A DNA stretch of 48,708 bases from an uncultured Kineothrix sp. GTDB lineage: Bacteria > Bacillota > Clostridia > Lachnospirales > Lachnospiraceae. The notes beneath the pieces were generated by a model. It was not told the origin of the DNA, searched no databases, and saw only the letters and a list, made by a program, of their open reading frames with translations. The translations under genes and the position numbers were made by a program. The stretch covers positions 1-48,708 of the forward strand of contig CAJUSR010000029.1 of NCBI GenBank assembly GCA_910588855.1, in the 5' to 3' direction. Shown in pieces: positions 34,422-42,672 of the stretch. The first letter of the stretch is position 1. The number at the start of each line of letters is the position of its first letter.

Positions 34422-34443
34422 TTATGTTATATAATAAACATAA
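34422..34443 (+). promoter_or_regulatory. Candidate promoter/operator of the ABC transporter operon
   Basis: A consensus TATAAT (34430-34435) lies inside an inverted repeat TTATGTT-N8-AACATAA (34422-34443), about 45 bp before the permease start. No good -35 is visible (TGTCTT at 17 bp), so activation by a regulator is plausible. The response regulator encoded downstream is one candidate. Confidence 0.45.
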
Positions 34444-34480
34444 AATATGTACAAAAAGCAAAAAAGAAAGGAAGACGGCG

Positions 34481-35260
34481 ATGAAAGAAAAAAACAAAGG
34501 TGGAAAAATTCCGAATAAAGTATGGCTGCTCATTTCATTTGCGGTAGCTATGGTTTTATGGTATCTATTGTCCTTAAATCCAAAAACGGCGAGAAGCTTC
34601 CCGAATATAGTGGTTACGCTTCAATCTGCCAAAACGATGATTGAAAGAGGTGTTTTCTGGAAAGATATCCAGAGCAGCCTGATATCCGTAAGCGCGGGTT
34701 TTGTTTTGGGCTTTATCCTGTCTTTGCCGACGGCTATTTTGATGGCATGGTACCGGCCGGTCCGGAATATCATTGAGCCCTGGATACAGTTCGTCAGGAA
34801 TATCCCCCCGTTGGCATATGTTCCTTTGATTGTTATTTCCGCAGGCGTAGGGCGGAAACCTCAGATTATAGTTATTACGATTGCTACTTTCCTGATTATG
34901 ACTATCACAATTTATCAGGGTGTTATTAATATCGACGAGACATTAATTAAGGCGGCACGGGTGCTTGGCGCTACGGATAAGGATATTTTCTTAAAAGTTA
35001 TTGCCCCGGCAACGCTTCCGTTTATTATGACAGCCGTGCGGCTTGGCGCTTCGGTTGCATTGACGACGCTGATAGCTGCGGAATCCACAGGTGCAAGCGC
35101 GGGTCTTGGGATGCGTATCCGTTCCCTGAACAACAGCTTTGAATCGGAACCGATGCTGCTGTACATAATCATTATCGGTATCATTGGTATTACGGTAGAA
35201 AAAGTAATTAAATTTTTAGAAAGGAAACTGACGGGATGGCAGGAGAAAAGAGAAATATAA
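34481..35260 (+). CDS. ABC transporter permease, TauC/SsuC type
   Basis: This 259-aa membrane permease of the taurine/sulfonate/nitrate/HMP group has about six helices. It shows ISVSAGFVLGFILSLPTAILMAWY, the FVRNIPPLAYVPLIVISAGVG segment, and the EAA coupling loop INIDETLIKAARVLGATDKDIFLKVIAPATLPFI. The ATG at 34481 has AAGGAAG upstream; an upstream frame start is unsupported. Its end overlaps the ATPase gene by 25 bp. Substrate class (sulfonate, pyrimidine precursor, nitrate-like or another) cannot be resolved from the permease. Confidence 0.93.
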   Translation: MKEKNKGGKIPNKVWLLISFAVAMVLWYLLSLNPKTARSFPNIVVTLQSAKTMIERGVFWKDIQSSLISVSAGFVLGFILSLPTAILMAWYRPVRNIIEPWIQFVRNIPPLAYVPLIVISAGVGRKPQIIVITIATFLIMTITIYQGVINIDETLIKAARVLGATDKDIFLKVIAPATLPFIMTAVRLGASVALTTLIAAESTGASAGLGMRIRSLNNSFESEPMLLYIIIIGIIGITVEKVIKFLERKLTGWQEKREI

Positions 35261-36027
35261 AGTTAAGAATTGACAATGTGAAAAAAATTTATAATTCCCG
35301 GAACGGGGAAATGATTGCTTTAAACGGTGTGAACCTTGACATTCATGAAAATGAATTTATCTGTGTGGTTGGTCCTTCCGGCTGCGGGAAATCCACGCTT
35401 TTGAATATAATTGCCGGCTTGCTGGAGCCTTCCTCCGGTTCGGTATATTGCGATGGGAAAGAAGTAAAAGGAACAGGAACGGAAAGAGGCGTTGTATTCC
35501 AGCAGTATGCACTGTTTCCCTGGATGACGGTAAAGAAAAATGTTCTGTTTGGTTTAAATCTTCAGGGCATCAAAGGAGAAGAAGCGGAAAAAAGGGCAAT
35601 GAAATACATAAAAATGGTGCAGCTTGAGGATTTTGTGGACCATTATCCGAAGGAGCTGTCCGGCGGTATGAAGCAGAGGGTTGCGATTGCAAGGGCATAT
35701 GCGGTTAACCCTTCCGTCCTTTTGATGGATGAGCCTTTCGGCGCATTGGATGCCCAGACAAGGACACAGCTTCAGACGGAATTGTTGGAAACCTGGGAAA
35801 AGGAGCAGAAGACTTGTTTCTTCATTACCCATGATGTGGACGAAGCGATTATCCTGGCGCAGAAGGTTATTATCATGAGCGCAAGACCGGGCAGGATTAA
35901 AGAAATTGTGGATATTGACATTCCTTATCCCCGTACACAGGAGACAAAGATGGATCCGAAATTCCTGGAACTGAAAAACCATATTTGGGGTCAGGTATAT
36001 CAGGAATATCTGGAAGTCAGGAAATAA
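35236..36027 (+). CDS. ABC transporter ATP-binding protein, TauB/SsuB type
   Basis: This 263-aa ATPase has Walker A VVGPSGCGKSTLLNIIAGL, Q-loop VFQQYALFPW, signature ELSGGMKQRVAIARA, Walker B LLMDEPFGALD and the switch histidine ITHDVDEAI. The DEPFGALDAQTR string and length are those of nitrate/taurine-type importers. It overlaps the permease gene and lies 72 bp before the binding-protein gene, so the three form one importer. Confidence 0.95.
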   Translation: MAGEKRNIKLRIDNVKKIYNSRNGEMIALNGVNLDIHENEFICVVGPSGCGKSTLLNIIAGLLEPSSGSVYCDGKEVKGTGTERGVVFQQYALFPWMTVKKNVLFGLNLQGIKGEEAEKRAMKYIKMVQLEDFVDHYPKELSGGMKQRVAIARAYAVNPSVLLMDEPFGALDAQTRTQLQTELLETWEKEQKTCFFITHDVDEAIILAQKVIIMSARPGRIKEIVDIDIPYPRTQETKMDPKFLELKNHIWGQVYQEYLEVRK

Positions 36028-36099
36028 AGAAGATAGTTAACCGTTTGGCTTTTGCCGGACGTTTATCTATAAATCAGTTTATCATAAGGAGGATAAAAA

Positions 36100-37206
36100 A
36101 TGAAAAAAGTATTAAGTTTGCTGTTAACTCTGGCAATGGTAGCAACCTTCGTTGGATGTGGTAATGCACAGGAACCGGCATCGGCAGCGCCTACAGAGGA
36201 AGCAGCGCCCGCAGAAGAAGCAGCTCCGGCAGAGGAGGCGGCTCCGGCAGAAGAAGCAGCGCCTGCGGAAGAAGCAGCACCTGCAGAAGAAAGCTATGAA
36301 CCTGTAACTTTGAATATTGCTTATATGCCTAACTACGGCAGCCTTTGGTCAGTACTTACAGCGAAGGAAAAAGGCTTTTTCGATGAAGTTGGCATTACAG
36401 TGAATATGGTTGAGTTTGCAGACGGCCCTACTATCATTGCAGCTATGGAATCCGGAAGCATTGATATCGGTTATATCGGACAGGGCGCACATAAGCTCTG
36501 CATCAACGGCCAGGCATCTATTTTTGCACTTTCCCATATTTCCAATGGTGATGCGTTAATCGGCGGCCCTGGTATTGCAAAAGTAGAAGATTTGGCAGGA
36601 AAGAAAGTAGCATATTCTTCCGGAAGTTCCAGCGAAGATATTCTTGTAAACTCTTTAACTTCCGTAGGCATGACAATGGATGACATTGAAGCAGTTGATA
36701 TGGATGCTTCCGCAATCGTTACGGCAATGCTTTCCGGCGGTGTGGATGCTTGTGCAACATGGTCACCTAACAGCTTAAAAATCCTGGAAGAAATGAGCGA
36801 TGCAACAAAGCTGACAGATAACATGACATTCTCCGATACGACAGTATCCCTTGCAAGCTGGATTGTAATGCCTTCTTATGCAGAAGCAAACAGGGACATC
36901 CTTGTAAGGTTTACCAAAGCGCTTTTCAAAGCGATGGATTATGCAGCAGACGAGCATTATGACGAAGTGGCACAGTATGTGGCAACTCAGGTTGCTCAGG
37001 ATTACGACAGCGTATATGAGCAGAGGGGCGATGCAGACTGGCTGACAGGTAAAGAGGTTTCCGAAGGGGCAGCAGATGGCACAGTGGAAAACTACTACGA
37101 AATCCAGAAACAGGGCTTTGTAGCAGCCGGCGCAGTAGAAGCAGATCCGGCTCCTGCAGTTTCCGATTATGTAATGTTGGATGTTATGGTAGAAGCAGGG
37201 CAGTAA
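36100..37206 (+). CDS. Substrate-binding lipoprotein, TauA/SsuA/NMT1 family
   Basis: This 368-aa protein has a lipoprotein signal peptide (MKKVLSLLLTLAMVATFVGCGN; lipobox FVGC, Cys20). A linker of repeated PAEEAA units (about residues 30-64) follows. The binding domain runs from about residue 70 (LNIAYMPNYGSLWSVLTAKEKG, GSIDIGYIGQGAHK, YSSGSSSEDILV, DACATWSPNSLKIL, EQRGDADWLTG). AGGAGG precedes the ATG. The domain is plainly homologous to the C-terminal half of the chemoreceptor-like protein at 39658, with blocks such as AYMPNYGSL and GYIGxGAHK in common. The ligand is unknown; the YGSL and GAHK loops may line the pocket. Confidence 0.95.
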   Translation: MKKVLSLLLTLAMVATFVGCGNAQEPASAAPTEEAAPAEEAAPAEEAAPAEEAAPAEEAAPAEESYEPVTLNIAYMPNYGSLWSVLTAKEKGFFDEVGITVNMVEFADGPTIIAAMESGSIDIGYIGQGAHKLCINGQASIFALSHISNGDALIGGPGIAKVEDLAGKKVAYSSGSSSEDILVNSLTSVGMTMDDIEAVDMDASAIVTAMLSGGVDACATWSPNSLKILEEMSDATKLTDNMTFSDTTVSLASWIVMPSYAEANRDILVRFTKALFKAMDYAADEHYDEVAQYVATQVAQDYDSVYEQRGDADWLTGKEVSEGAADGTVENYYEIQKQGFVAAGAVEADPAPAVSDYVMLDVMVEAGQ

Positions 37207-37254
37207 GGAAAGCGGCTAAAACCGGAAAAATAATTTGAAATAATATGACATGGA

Positions 37255-37291
37255 TTGAGAGTAGTCTGCCTTTGTGGTATACTACTCTCAA
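37255..37291 (+). promoter_or_regulatory. Promoter of the histidine kinase gene overlapped by an inverted repeat
   Basis: TTGAGA (37255-37260) and TATACT (37278-37283, with an upstream TGG) are 17 bp apart. The same segment is framed by a perfect 11-bp inverted repeat, TTGAGAGTAGT and ACTACTCTCAA, with 15 bp between. Regulator binding there would cover both promoter elements. It could also fold as an RNA hairpin, but there is no T-run. Confidence 0.6.
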
Positions 37292-37347
37292 ATACATATT
37301 TGGCTTATTGTCGGAGGATTGACGACGGGAAAAGGAGGAAATGCCAT

Positions 37348-38847
37348 ATGCTGGTTTTGCTGCTTGGGGTTTTTATGATTGCTTCCGGTTTTGTCTTATA
37401 TAGGAAAAGAAGCATGGAGTCCTTTTTCCTTTCTGGGATGTGTATCAGCCTGATGTTGGAGTTTTGTGGTATTTTAATTTTTGCAGCCAAAAAAGGCGGC
37501 TATTCCAGAGAAATGCTGGAATTCCTTTTTGTCTCTATGAAATTAAAGACGACTATCCAATATCTGGTCATTCCTCTTAATGTTATCGGCTATATGATAG
37601 CCTTAGGAAGGTATCTGTTTCCGCTTTTTTTGTTGCAGATAGCCATGCGGTATTCCATGATTTCCGCGATACGGAAAGACCCTTTGATAAAAAAGCTTTC
37701 GGTTTTTTTACCGATGGTTTCTTTGATTATTTATTATCCTGGCATTTATAAAGCGGTTACGTTGGATCGGCCAAAGCTTCAGGAATTTTTGGCGGAGTTT
37801 TCTTACTTTTGGATTTTATTATATATATGCATCGCATTGATTTTGCTGATTCACGAATATTTTTCTATTACGATGGTGTTTTTCCGCCGTCAATTCAGCT
37901 TGATTGTGATATGTATGATTGCGATTTCCGGTTTATATCTTCTTTACTGTGGGCAGGATCCGGGCCAGGTTTACCGGTTCTATCATGCGTCTTACAAATG
38001 GAAAAGAGGGATTGGGTATTTGCAGCATATGTGGGATATCAAGGCATATTATCTTTTGATGCTGATAAATGTGGTATGCGGTATTTTAGGATTTATCAGT
38101 TTGATGCGGTATACGCAGGAAAACTATGCCAACGATATGGAAGAAGTGGTAATGGAACGGAAGTATAACACAGCCCGGGTAGGGACTTTGGTGTTTGTCC
38201 ATAGTACGAAAAACCAGTTATTGGCAAACCGTGTTATTTTTAAAAGATTGAACGGTTTGGATATGGACAAGGAGGCAGATGTAAAAAAGGCGAAGGAATA
38301 CATAGCCACCTTGGAAGATATCAACGAATCATTGCTGGAACGTATGGAAGAGCTGTACCGCTCGGTCAAATCCAGTTCCATTTATATGATATCCTGCCGT
38401 TTAGAGGAAATTGTGGCAAATGCTTTGGAGCGATTCCATGATAAATGTCCGGGCGTGCCGGTGGAGGTAGTGTTGGAGTCGGATGTTTCTGTTTTGGCAG
38501 ATAAGGCGCATTTATGTGAGGCGATTTATAATCTGCTGATTAATGCGCAGGATGCGGTGGAAGCTGCGGAGTTGGGGGAAAAAGGGAAAGTTTCCTTATT
38601 GAGCCATGACGAAAGGCTATATACGGTAATCGAAATCAAAGATAACGGGGTGGGGATACCAAAAGCTACGATGAAAAAGATTTTTGAGCCGTTTTATACA
38701 AGCAAGAACAGGAACCATAATTGGGGGATGGGGCTTTATTATGTAAGGGCAATCGTAAAAGGGCATTTGGGGAGTTTGAGGGTAGAGAGCAAAGAAGGGA
38801 AGGGCAGCAGTTTTTATATTTTGCTGCCAAAATATATGTCTGCCTGA
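37348..38847 (+). CDS. Membrane sensor histidine kinase
   Basis: This 499-aa kinase has an N-terminal region of six to seven hydrophobic segments (about 1-250) with no clear extracellular domain. It continues with a phosphoacceptor region VFVHSTKNQL (His285) and a HATPase domain with N-box NLLINAQDAVEAA, G1 IKDNGVGIP, F-box EPFYTSKN and G2 HNWGMGLYYV. The ATG at 37348 was chosen for its AAAGGAGG nine bases upstream. It lies between the ABC importer and a NarL-type regulator, so it likely senses the same compound, or the state of the transporter. It may be read from its own promoter (37255-37291). Confidence 0.9.
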   Translation: MLVLLLGVFMIASGFVLYRKRSMESFFLSGMCISLMLEFCGILIFAAKKGGYSREMLEFLFVSMKLKTTIQYLVIPLNVIGYMIALGRYLFPLFLLQIAMRYSMISAIRKDPLIKKLSVFLPMVSLIIYYPGIYKAVTLDRPKLQEFLAEFSYFWILLYICIALILLIHEYFSITMVFFRRQFSLIVICMIAISGLYLLYCGQDPGQVYRFYHASYKWKRGIGYLQHMWDIKAYYLLMLINVVCGILGFISLMRYTQENYANDMEEVVMERKYNTARVGTLVFVHSTKNQLLANRVIFKRLNGLDMDKEADVKKAKEYIATLEDINESLLERMEELYRSVKSSSIYMISCRLEEIVANALERFHDKCPGVPVEVVLESDVSVLADKAHLCEAIYNLLINAQDAVEAAELGEKGKVSLLSHDERLYTVIEIKDNGVGIPKATMKKIFEPFYTSKNRNHNWGMGLYYVRAIVKGHLGSLRVESKEGKGSSFYILLPKYMSA

Positions 38848-38884
38848 GTTGCAGGTGATAGCAGTATGAGGGCTGGAATGTGAA

Positions 38885-39574
38885 ATGGAAGAGAAAAACG
38901 AAGAAAAAATAAGGATTATGATAGCCGACGATTTTCCGTTGCTTTTAGAAGATATGTGCGAGCTGATAGACAAACAGAGCGATATGGAAGTGGTCGGAAC
39001 TGCCAATAGCGGAAAACGGATTGTGGAACTGGCAAAGGAGACGGAGTTTGATATTATCCTTATGGATATAGAAATGGAGAATCTCAATGCGGGCATTACG
39101 GCTACGGAGGAAATAAGAGAGCAGTTGGGGAATGCCAGCATTATATTCCTAACGGTGCATGATACGAATGAAATGATTTTGACAGCAATGGGCGCCGGTG
39201 CGGTTGACTATATTGTAAAAGGTTGTGGGGAAGAAGAAATCCTGAATCATATCAGGAATGCATATGCGGGCAATCCGATTATGGAACGTAAGGTGCATGA
39301 TGTGGTGATGCAGGAATATGTCAGGCTCCAGAAAAGCGAGAAAAGCCTGCTGTTCTTTATCAATAATTTATCCCAGCTGACGGCAACGGAAAGAGCGTTA
39401 ATTAAAAAGCTGCTGGAAGGGAAAACGGTGAAGGAAATTGCAAAAGAAAGATGCGTGGAAACGGTAACCGTAAAGACACAGATAAAAGGGCTTTTGAGGA
39501 AATTTGGCTGCAACCGGACAAAAGAAGTGATTAAAATTATCAGTGATTTGAATATTACCCATCTTTTTTTATAA
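38885..39574 (+). CDS. NarL/FixJ-type response regulator
   Basis: This 229-aa protein has a receiver domain at 9-130 with acidic pair Asp15/Asp16, phosphoacceptor Asp61 (LMDIE), Thr (FLTVHD) and Lys (IVKG). The C-terminal LuxR-type HTH lies at about 165-225 (LTATERALIKKLLEGKTVKEIA, TVKTQIKGLLRKFGC). It pairs with the preceding kinase, 37 bp upstream. Its target is likely this transporter and chemoreceptor region; the inverted repeats at 34422-34443 and 37255-37291 are possible sites but differ in sequence. Confidence 0.92.
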   Translation: MEEKNEEKIRIMIADDFPLLLEDMCELIDKQSDMEVVGTANSGKRIVELAKETEFDIILMDIEMENLNAGITATEEIREQLGNASIIFLTVHDTNEMILTAMGAGAVDYIVKGCGEEEILNHIRNAYAGNPIMERKVHDVVMQEYVRLQKSEKSLLFFINNLSQLTATERALIKKLLEGKTVKEIAKERCVETVTVKTQIKGLLRKFGCNRTKEVIKIISDLNITHLFL

Positions 39575-39657
39575 GGCAGGGAAAGACGTGTATTTATTTT
39601 TTTCACCGATGGTTTTCGCCGGCGGCGGCGTTGACATAAAAGTAAAAGAGGTGCTAT

Positions 39658-41595
39658 ATGAGATTGTTTGCAAATAAAGAAAAAGAAGAAGCAAAGGCTG
39701 GTAAGGGTATCATAAGGCAGGATGTACAAATGGATTTGTCCAATAAAATTAAGGGGAAATTGGAGAAATTGAACCAGAATATATTGGAAATGAATTATAT
39801 TGCAGATGATACAAATGTAGCAATTAATGCAGTAGGCAATTCCATAGATATTATTAATGACGGAAATACAGAATTGACTTTGCGTACGAAAGAAATGAAC
39901 CAGATTACGGTTAAAATCGGGGATACAATTGAGAAAACGGGCGGTTATGTGAAAGATTTGGATGAAACGGCCCGGAATATGCTTGAGAGCAATGAAGAAG
40001 TGATAGGGATTTTCCATGAATTGATAGAGGAGAATGCAAATACGGAAAATTGTATTAAGGAAATTGCAATTAATACAATGGAAACCAACAATGCAACGAA
40101 AGAAATACAGCAGGCAATCGACATAATAAATAACATTGCCAGCAAAACCAATCTTCTGAGCTTGAATGCGTCCATAGAAGCGGCGAGGGCAGGGGAGGCC
40201 GGAAGGGGTTTTTCCGTCGTAGCAGGGGAAATCAGGGCATTGGCGGAGCAGAGCAAGAAAAGTGCGGAAGCGATTGAAAGGATTATCCGTACGTTGGAGG
40301 AAAAGTCCAATACGTCCGTATCCAATATCAAAACAGTGCAGAATGCGTTTAAAAAACAGACGGAGAGTTTAGGGAAGACAGATGCTATGATGGAGCAGAC
40401 GAACCGTCTGATTCAGGATGTGGCAGAGAAGGTGAAGCAGATAGATGCCAATTCAAAGGAGCTGGAAGAGGGGAAGGACGTTATTATAGAAAATATGGGG
40501 TCCTTGGAGAAACTTAGCGAAAGCAATTGCTCTGCGACAGAAAATATTGTCGTGCGCTTCAAAAACATTGTGGGCAATGCGCTTGGCATCGGGGAAAAGT
40601 CACTGGCAGTATCCGATGTCTATGATGAAATGGATAGGGTTTGCAACGGATATGCCGGGAACGGGAAAAAGAAGAAGGAAGAACGGGAAGAAATCCATGT
40701 GGCATATATGCCCAATTATGGCAGCTTATGTGCAATTGTACCGGCAATTAGGATGGGGTATTTCGACAGGGAGAACTTTAAAGTGAAGCTTTATCCATAT
40801 GCCAATGGACTGGAAATCATTAAGGCGATGGAAGAAGGGAAAATTGATTTTGGATATATTGGCAATGGGGCGCATAAGTTCTGTATCAAAGGGAGGGCCA
40901 GCATTGCGATTATGTCCCATCTATCCAATGCGGAGGCTATTATCGGAAACCGGAGGCATGAAATAAGAACGATTGCTGATTTGCGGGGGAAAAGAGTGGG
41001 GAATGTAGAAAATGCGTCCAGCGAGACAATTCTGCGCATTGCTTTGGAGTCGGAGGGCATGTCTTTTGGCGATTTGGATATTGTGAATAAGAAACCGGAA
41101 GAAATAGTGGAGGAAATGAAGCAGGGCAGAATAGATGCCTGCGCCCTTTGGTCCCCATATACTTTAGAGGTGTTGAAGCAATTGGGCAATGACGCGGTGG
41201 TTATAGCGAACAATATGTCCTACTCACATAAAACCGCGTCCATATCTTCCTGGATTACCTTACCAGGTTATGCCAAGGAGCATCCGGATAAAGTGCTTCG
41301 CTTTACACGGGCGATTTATGGCGGCATGAATTACAGGGCTGTGGAGAAGAATGTAAGGAAAGTGGCAGATTGGATTTCCGAGATAACGGATATTGATAAG
41401 GAGAGCGCTTACGAACAGAGGAAGGATGCCCAATGGTTGACGGCAGGGTTTGTAAGTGTAGGGGCTCAGAAAGGGGATGTAGCCAGATTTTACGAGATAC
41501 AGCAGAAAGAATTTATGGAATCCGGCGATGTGGACAGGGCAGTGCCGGTGGAACAGTATGTACTGTTGAACAATATGAAGAAAGCGGCAAGGTAA
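39658..41595 (+). CDS. Cytoplasmic chemoreceptor fused to a TauA/NMT1-type substrate-binding domain
   Basis: This 645-aa protein has no signal peptide and no membrane segment. Residues about 25-320 are a long coiled-coil methyl-accepting signalling domain. The conserved hairpin tip spans about 160-200 (NLLSLNASIEAARAGEAGRG, then FSVVAGEIRALAEQS), the CheA/CheW contact surface. A basic linker (GKKKKEEREE, about 335-345) leads into residues 346-645, a complete binding domain paralogous to the lipoprotein of the adjacent importer (IHVAYMPNYGSLCAIV, KIDFGYIGNGAHKFCIKG, DACALWSPYTLEVLKQL, EQRKDAQWLTAG). AGAGGTG precedes the ATG. Known receptors sense via extracellular domains or contact separate binding proteins; here the sensor seems to be a periplasmic-type binding fold kept in the cytoplasm. 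The simplest reading is that it measures imported ligand. Confidence 0.93.
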   Translation: MRLFANKEKEEAKAGKGIIRQDVQMDLSNKIKGKLEKLNQNILEMNYIADDTNVAINAVGNSIDIINDGNTELTLRTKEMNQITVKIGDTIEKTGGYVKDLDETARNMLESNEEVIGIFHELIEENANTENCIKEIAINTMETNNATKEIQQAIDIINNIASKTNLLSLNASIEAARAGEAGRGFSVVAGEIRALAEQSKKSAEAIERIIRTLEEKSNTSVSNIKTVQNAFKKQTESLGKTDAMMEQTNRLIQDVAEKVKQIDANSKELEEGKDVIIENMGSLEKLSESNCSATENIVVRFKNIVGNALGIGEKSLAVSDVYDEMDRVCNGYAGNGKKKKEEREEIHVAYMPNYGSLCAIVPAIRMGYFDRENFKVKLYPYANGLEIIKAMEEGKIDFGYIGNGAHKFCIKGRASIAIMSHLSNAEAIIGNRRHEIRTIADLRGKRVGNVENASSETILRIALESEGMSFGDLDIVNKKPEEIVEEMKQGRIDACALWSPYTLEVLKQLGNDAVVIANNMSYSHKTASISSWITLPGYAKEHPDKVLRFTRAIYGGMNYRAVEKNVRKVADWISEITDIDKESAYEQRKDAQWLTAGFVSVGAQKGDVARFYEIQQKEFMESGDVDRAVPVEQYVLLNNMKKAAR

Positions 41596-41638
41596 TTTTA
41601 TTATCAGGATTCCGGCATAAAAAAGAATCCTGCAAGCA

Positions 41639-41832
41639 CAATGTCATTTAGTTAGTGCCTTGATTCAGCCGTGAGGAACATAAAATGCGCAAGGAACCCG
41701 TTAAAAAACGTCGGCACTTAACGAGGTTCCTCACGAGTTTAGTGTCCGTTACGCTTTTTACCGAGCGAAAGCGTGGTGACGGAGCATCTTATGTTCCTCG
41801 CGGCGTCCGGTACCGTTAACTAAATGACATTG
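41639..41832 (+). mobile_element. MITE-like element, copy 1 (194 bp)
   Basis: The element is bounded by terminal inverted repeats CAATGTCATTTAGTTA / TAACTAAATGACATTG and flanked by a 9-bp direct repeat, CTGCAAGCA (41630-41638 and 41833-41841). Subterminal inverted repeats (CCGTGAGGAACATAAAATGC against GCATCTTATGTTCCTCGCGG) let the whole element fold into one long hairpin. It has no coding capacity. Copy 2 at 45516-45709 is the same length, in opposite orientation, with about four differences. It interrupts what was a terminator between two convergent genes. Confidence 0.88.
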
Positions 41833-41850
41833 CTGCAAGCAGAACTCTTT

Positions 41851-42672
41851 TTACATGTTTTCCATAAGGATGGGAGCCAAACCATCATGGTCGTTGTCGG
41901 TTTCGGTAATTAAGTCGGCGGCTTGTTTGACAATGTCTGCTGCATTTTGCATGGCGATGCCAAGGGCTGCAGTCTGAATCATAGAAATATCGTTGGCTTC
42001 GTCTCCGGCGGCCAAAGAGCGGGAAATCGGAATATCCAATAAATCGCACAGCTTTTGTACGGCAGTTCCTTTGCCGGAAGATGCAGGGAATATTTCCAGA
42101 TATTTATCGTTGGAGTACAACAGGTTTACTTCACCTTCTACAAGAGGGAGGAGGGTTTGCCTGAAATGCTCCAATTTTTCTTTGTGGTGGATTTCAATAG
42201 CGATGCATTTGCACGGCTCCTTATCCAGTGCGCCCAAAACATCTTCACAAATAATGGCAGGTGTGTGGATATTGCGTTTGTAGTAAAGGAGCTGTTCGTT
42301 ATCCGCTGGGCTGATAATATGGGTATCGGTATAAGTATGGCAATGTATGCCTTGTTCTTTGGCAATTTTGAAGATAAGGGCTGTCTGCGGGTAGGTGAGC
42401 GCTGTCCGGGATAGTATCCTGTCATTGTCGCAATCATAAATTTCGCCGCCGTTGCACCCAATTAAATACATGCCGGGGAAATCAAGCCCAAGAGTAATCC
42501 GTACATGGTTGACGCTGTCGATAGCCCTTCCTGAACTGAGGGCAAGCTTATGACCGGCATCCGTCCACTGTTTTAGAGCCTGTTTCGTGGATGGGCTTAT
42601 TTTTTTTTCTGTAGTTAAAAGAGTTCCGTCCAAATCTGTGAAGAAAATTTTAGGTGTGTTTTGTTTACTCAT
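41851..42672 (-). CDS. Cof-type HAD phosphatase
   Basis: This 273-aa cytoplasmic phosphatase has motif I FFTDLDGTLLT, motif II ALSSGRAI, motif III lysine (SGKGTAVQKLCDLL) and motif IV AAGDEANDISMI, with a C2 cap. Substrate unknown, probably a sugar or cofactor phosphate. The start overlaps the stop of the upstream PHP gene as ATGA, with GGAG upstream, so the two are translationally coupled. Its stop lies ten bases from the direct repeat of the MITE-like element. Confidence 0.92.
   Translation of the reverse strand: MSKQNTPKIFFTDLDGTLLTTEKKISPSTKQALKQWTDAGHKLALSSGRAIDSVNHVRITLGLDFPGMYLIGCNGGEIYDCDNDRILSRTALTYPQTALIFKIAKEQGIHCHTYTDTHIISPADNEQLLYYKRNIHTPAIICEDVLGALDKEPCKCIAIEIHHKEKLEHFRQTLLPLVEGEVNLLYSNDKYLEIFPASSGKGTAVQKLCDLLDIPISRSLAAGDEANDISMIQTAALGIAMQNAADIVKQAADLITETDNDHDGLAPILMENM

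Noticed and set aside
41639..41832. REP/terminator pair instead of a mobile element
   Set aside because: Target-like direct repeats, defined terminal inverted repeats and a near-identical second copy fit a MITE better.
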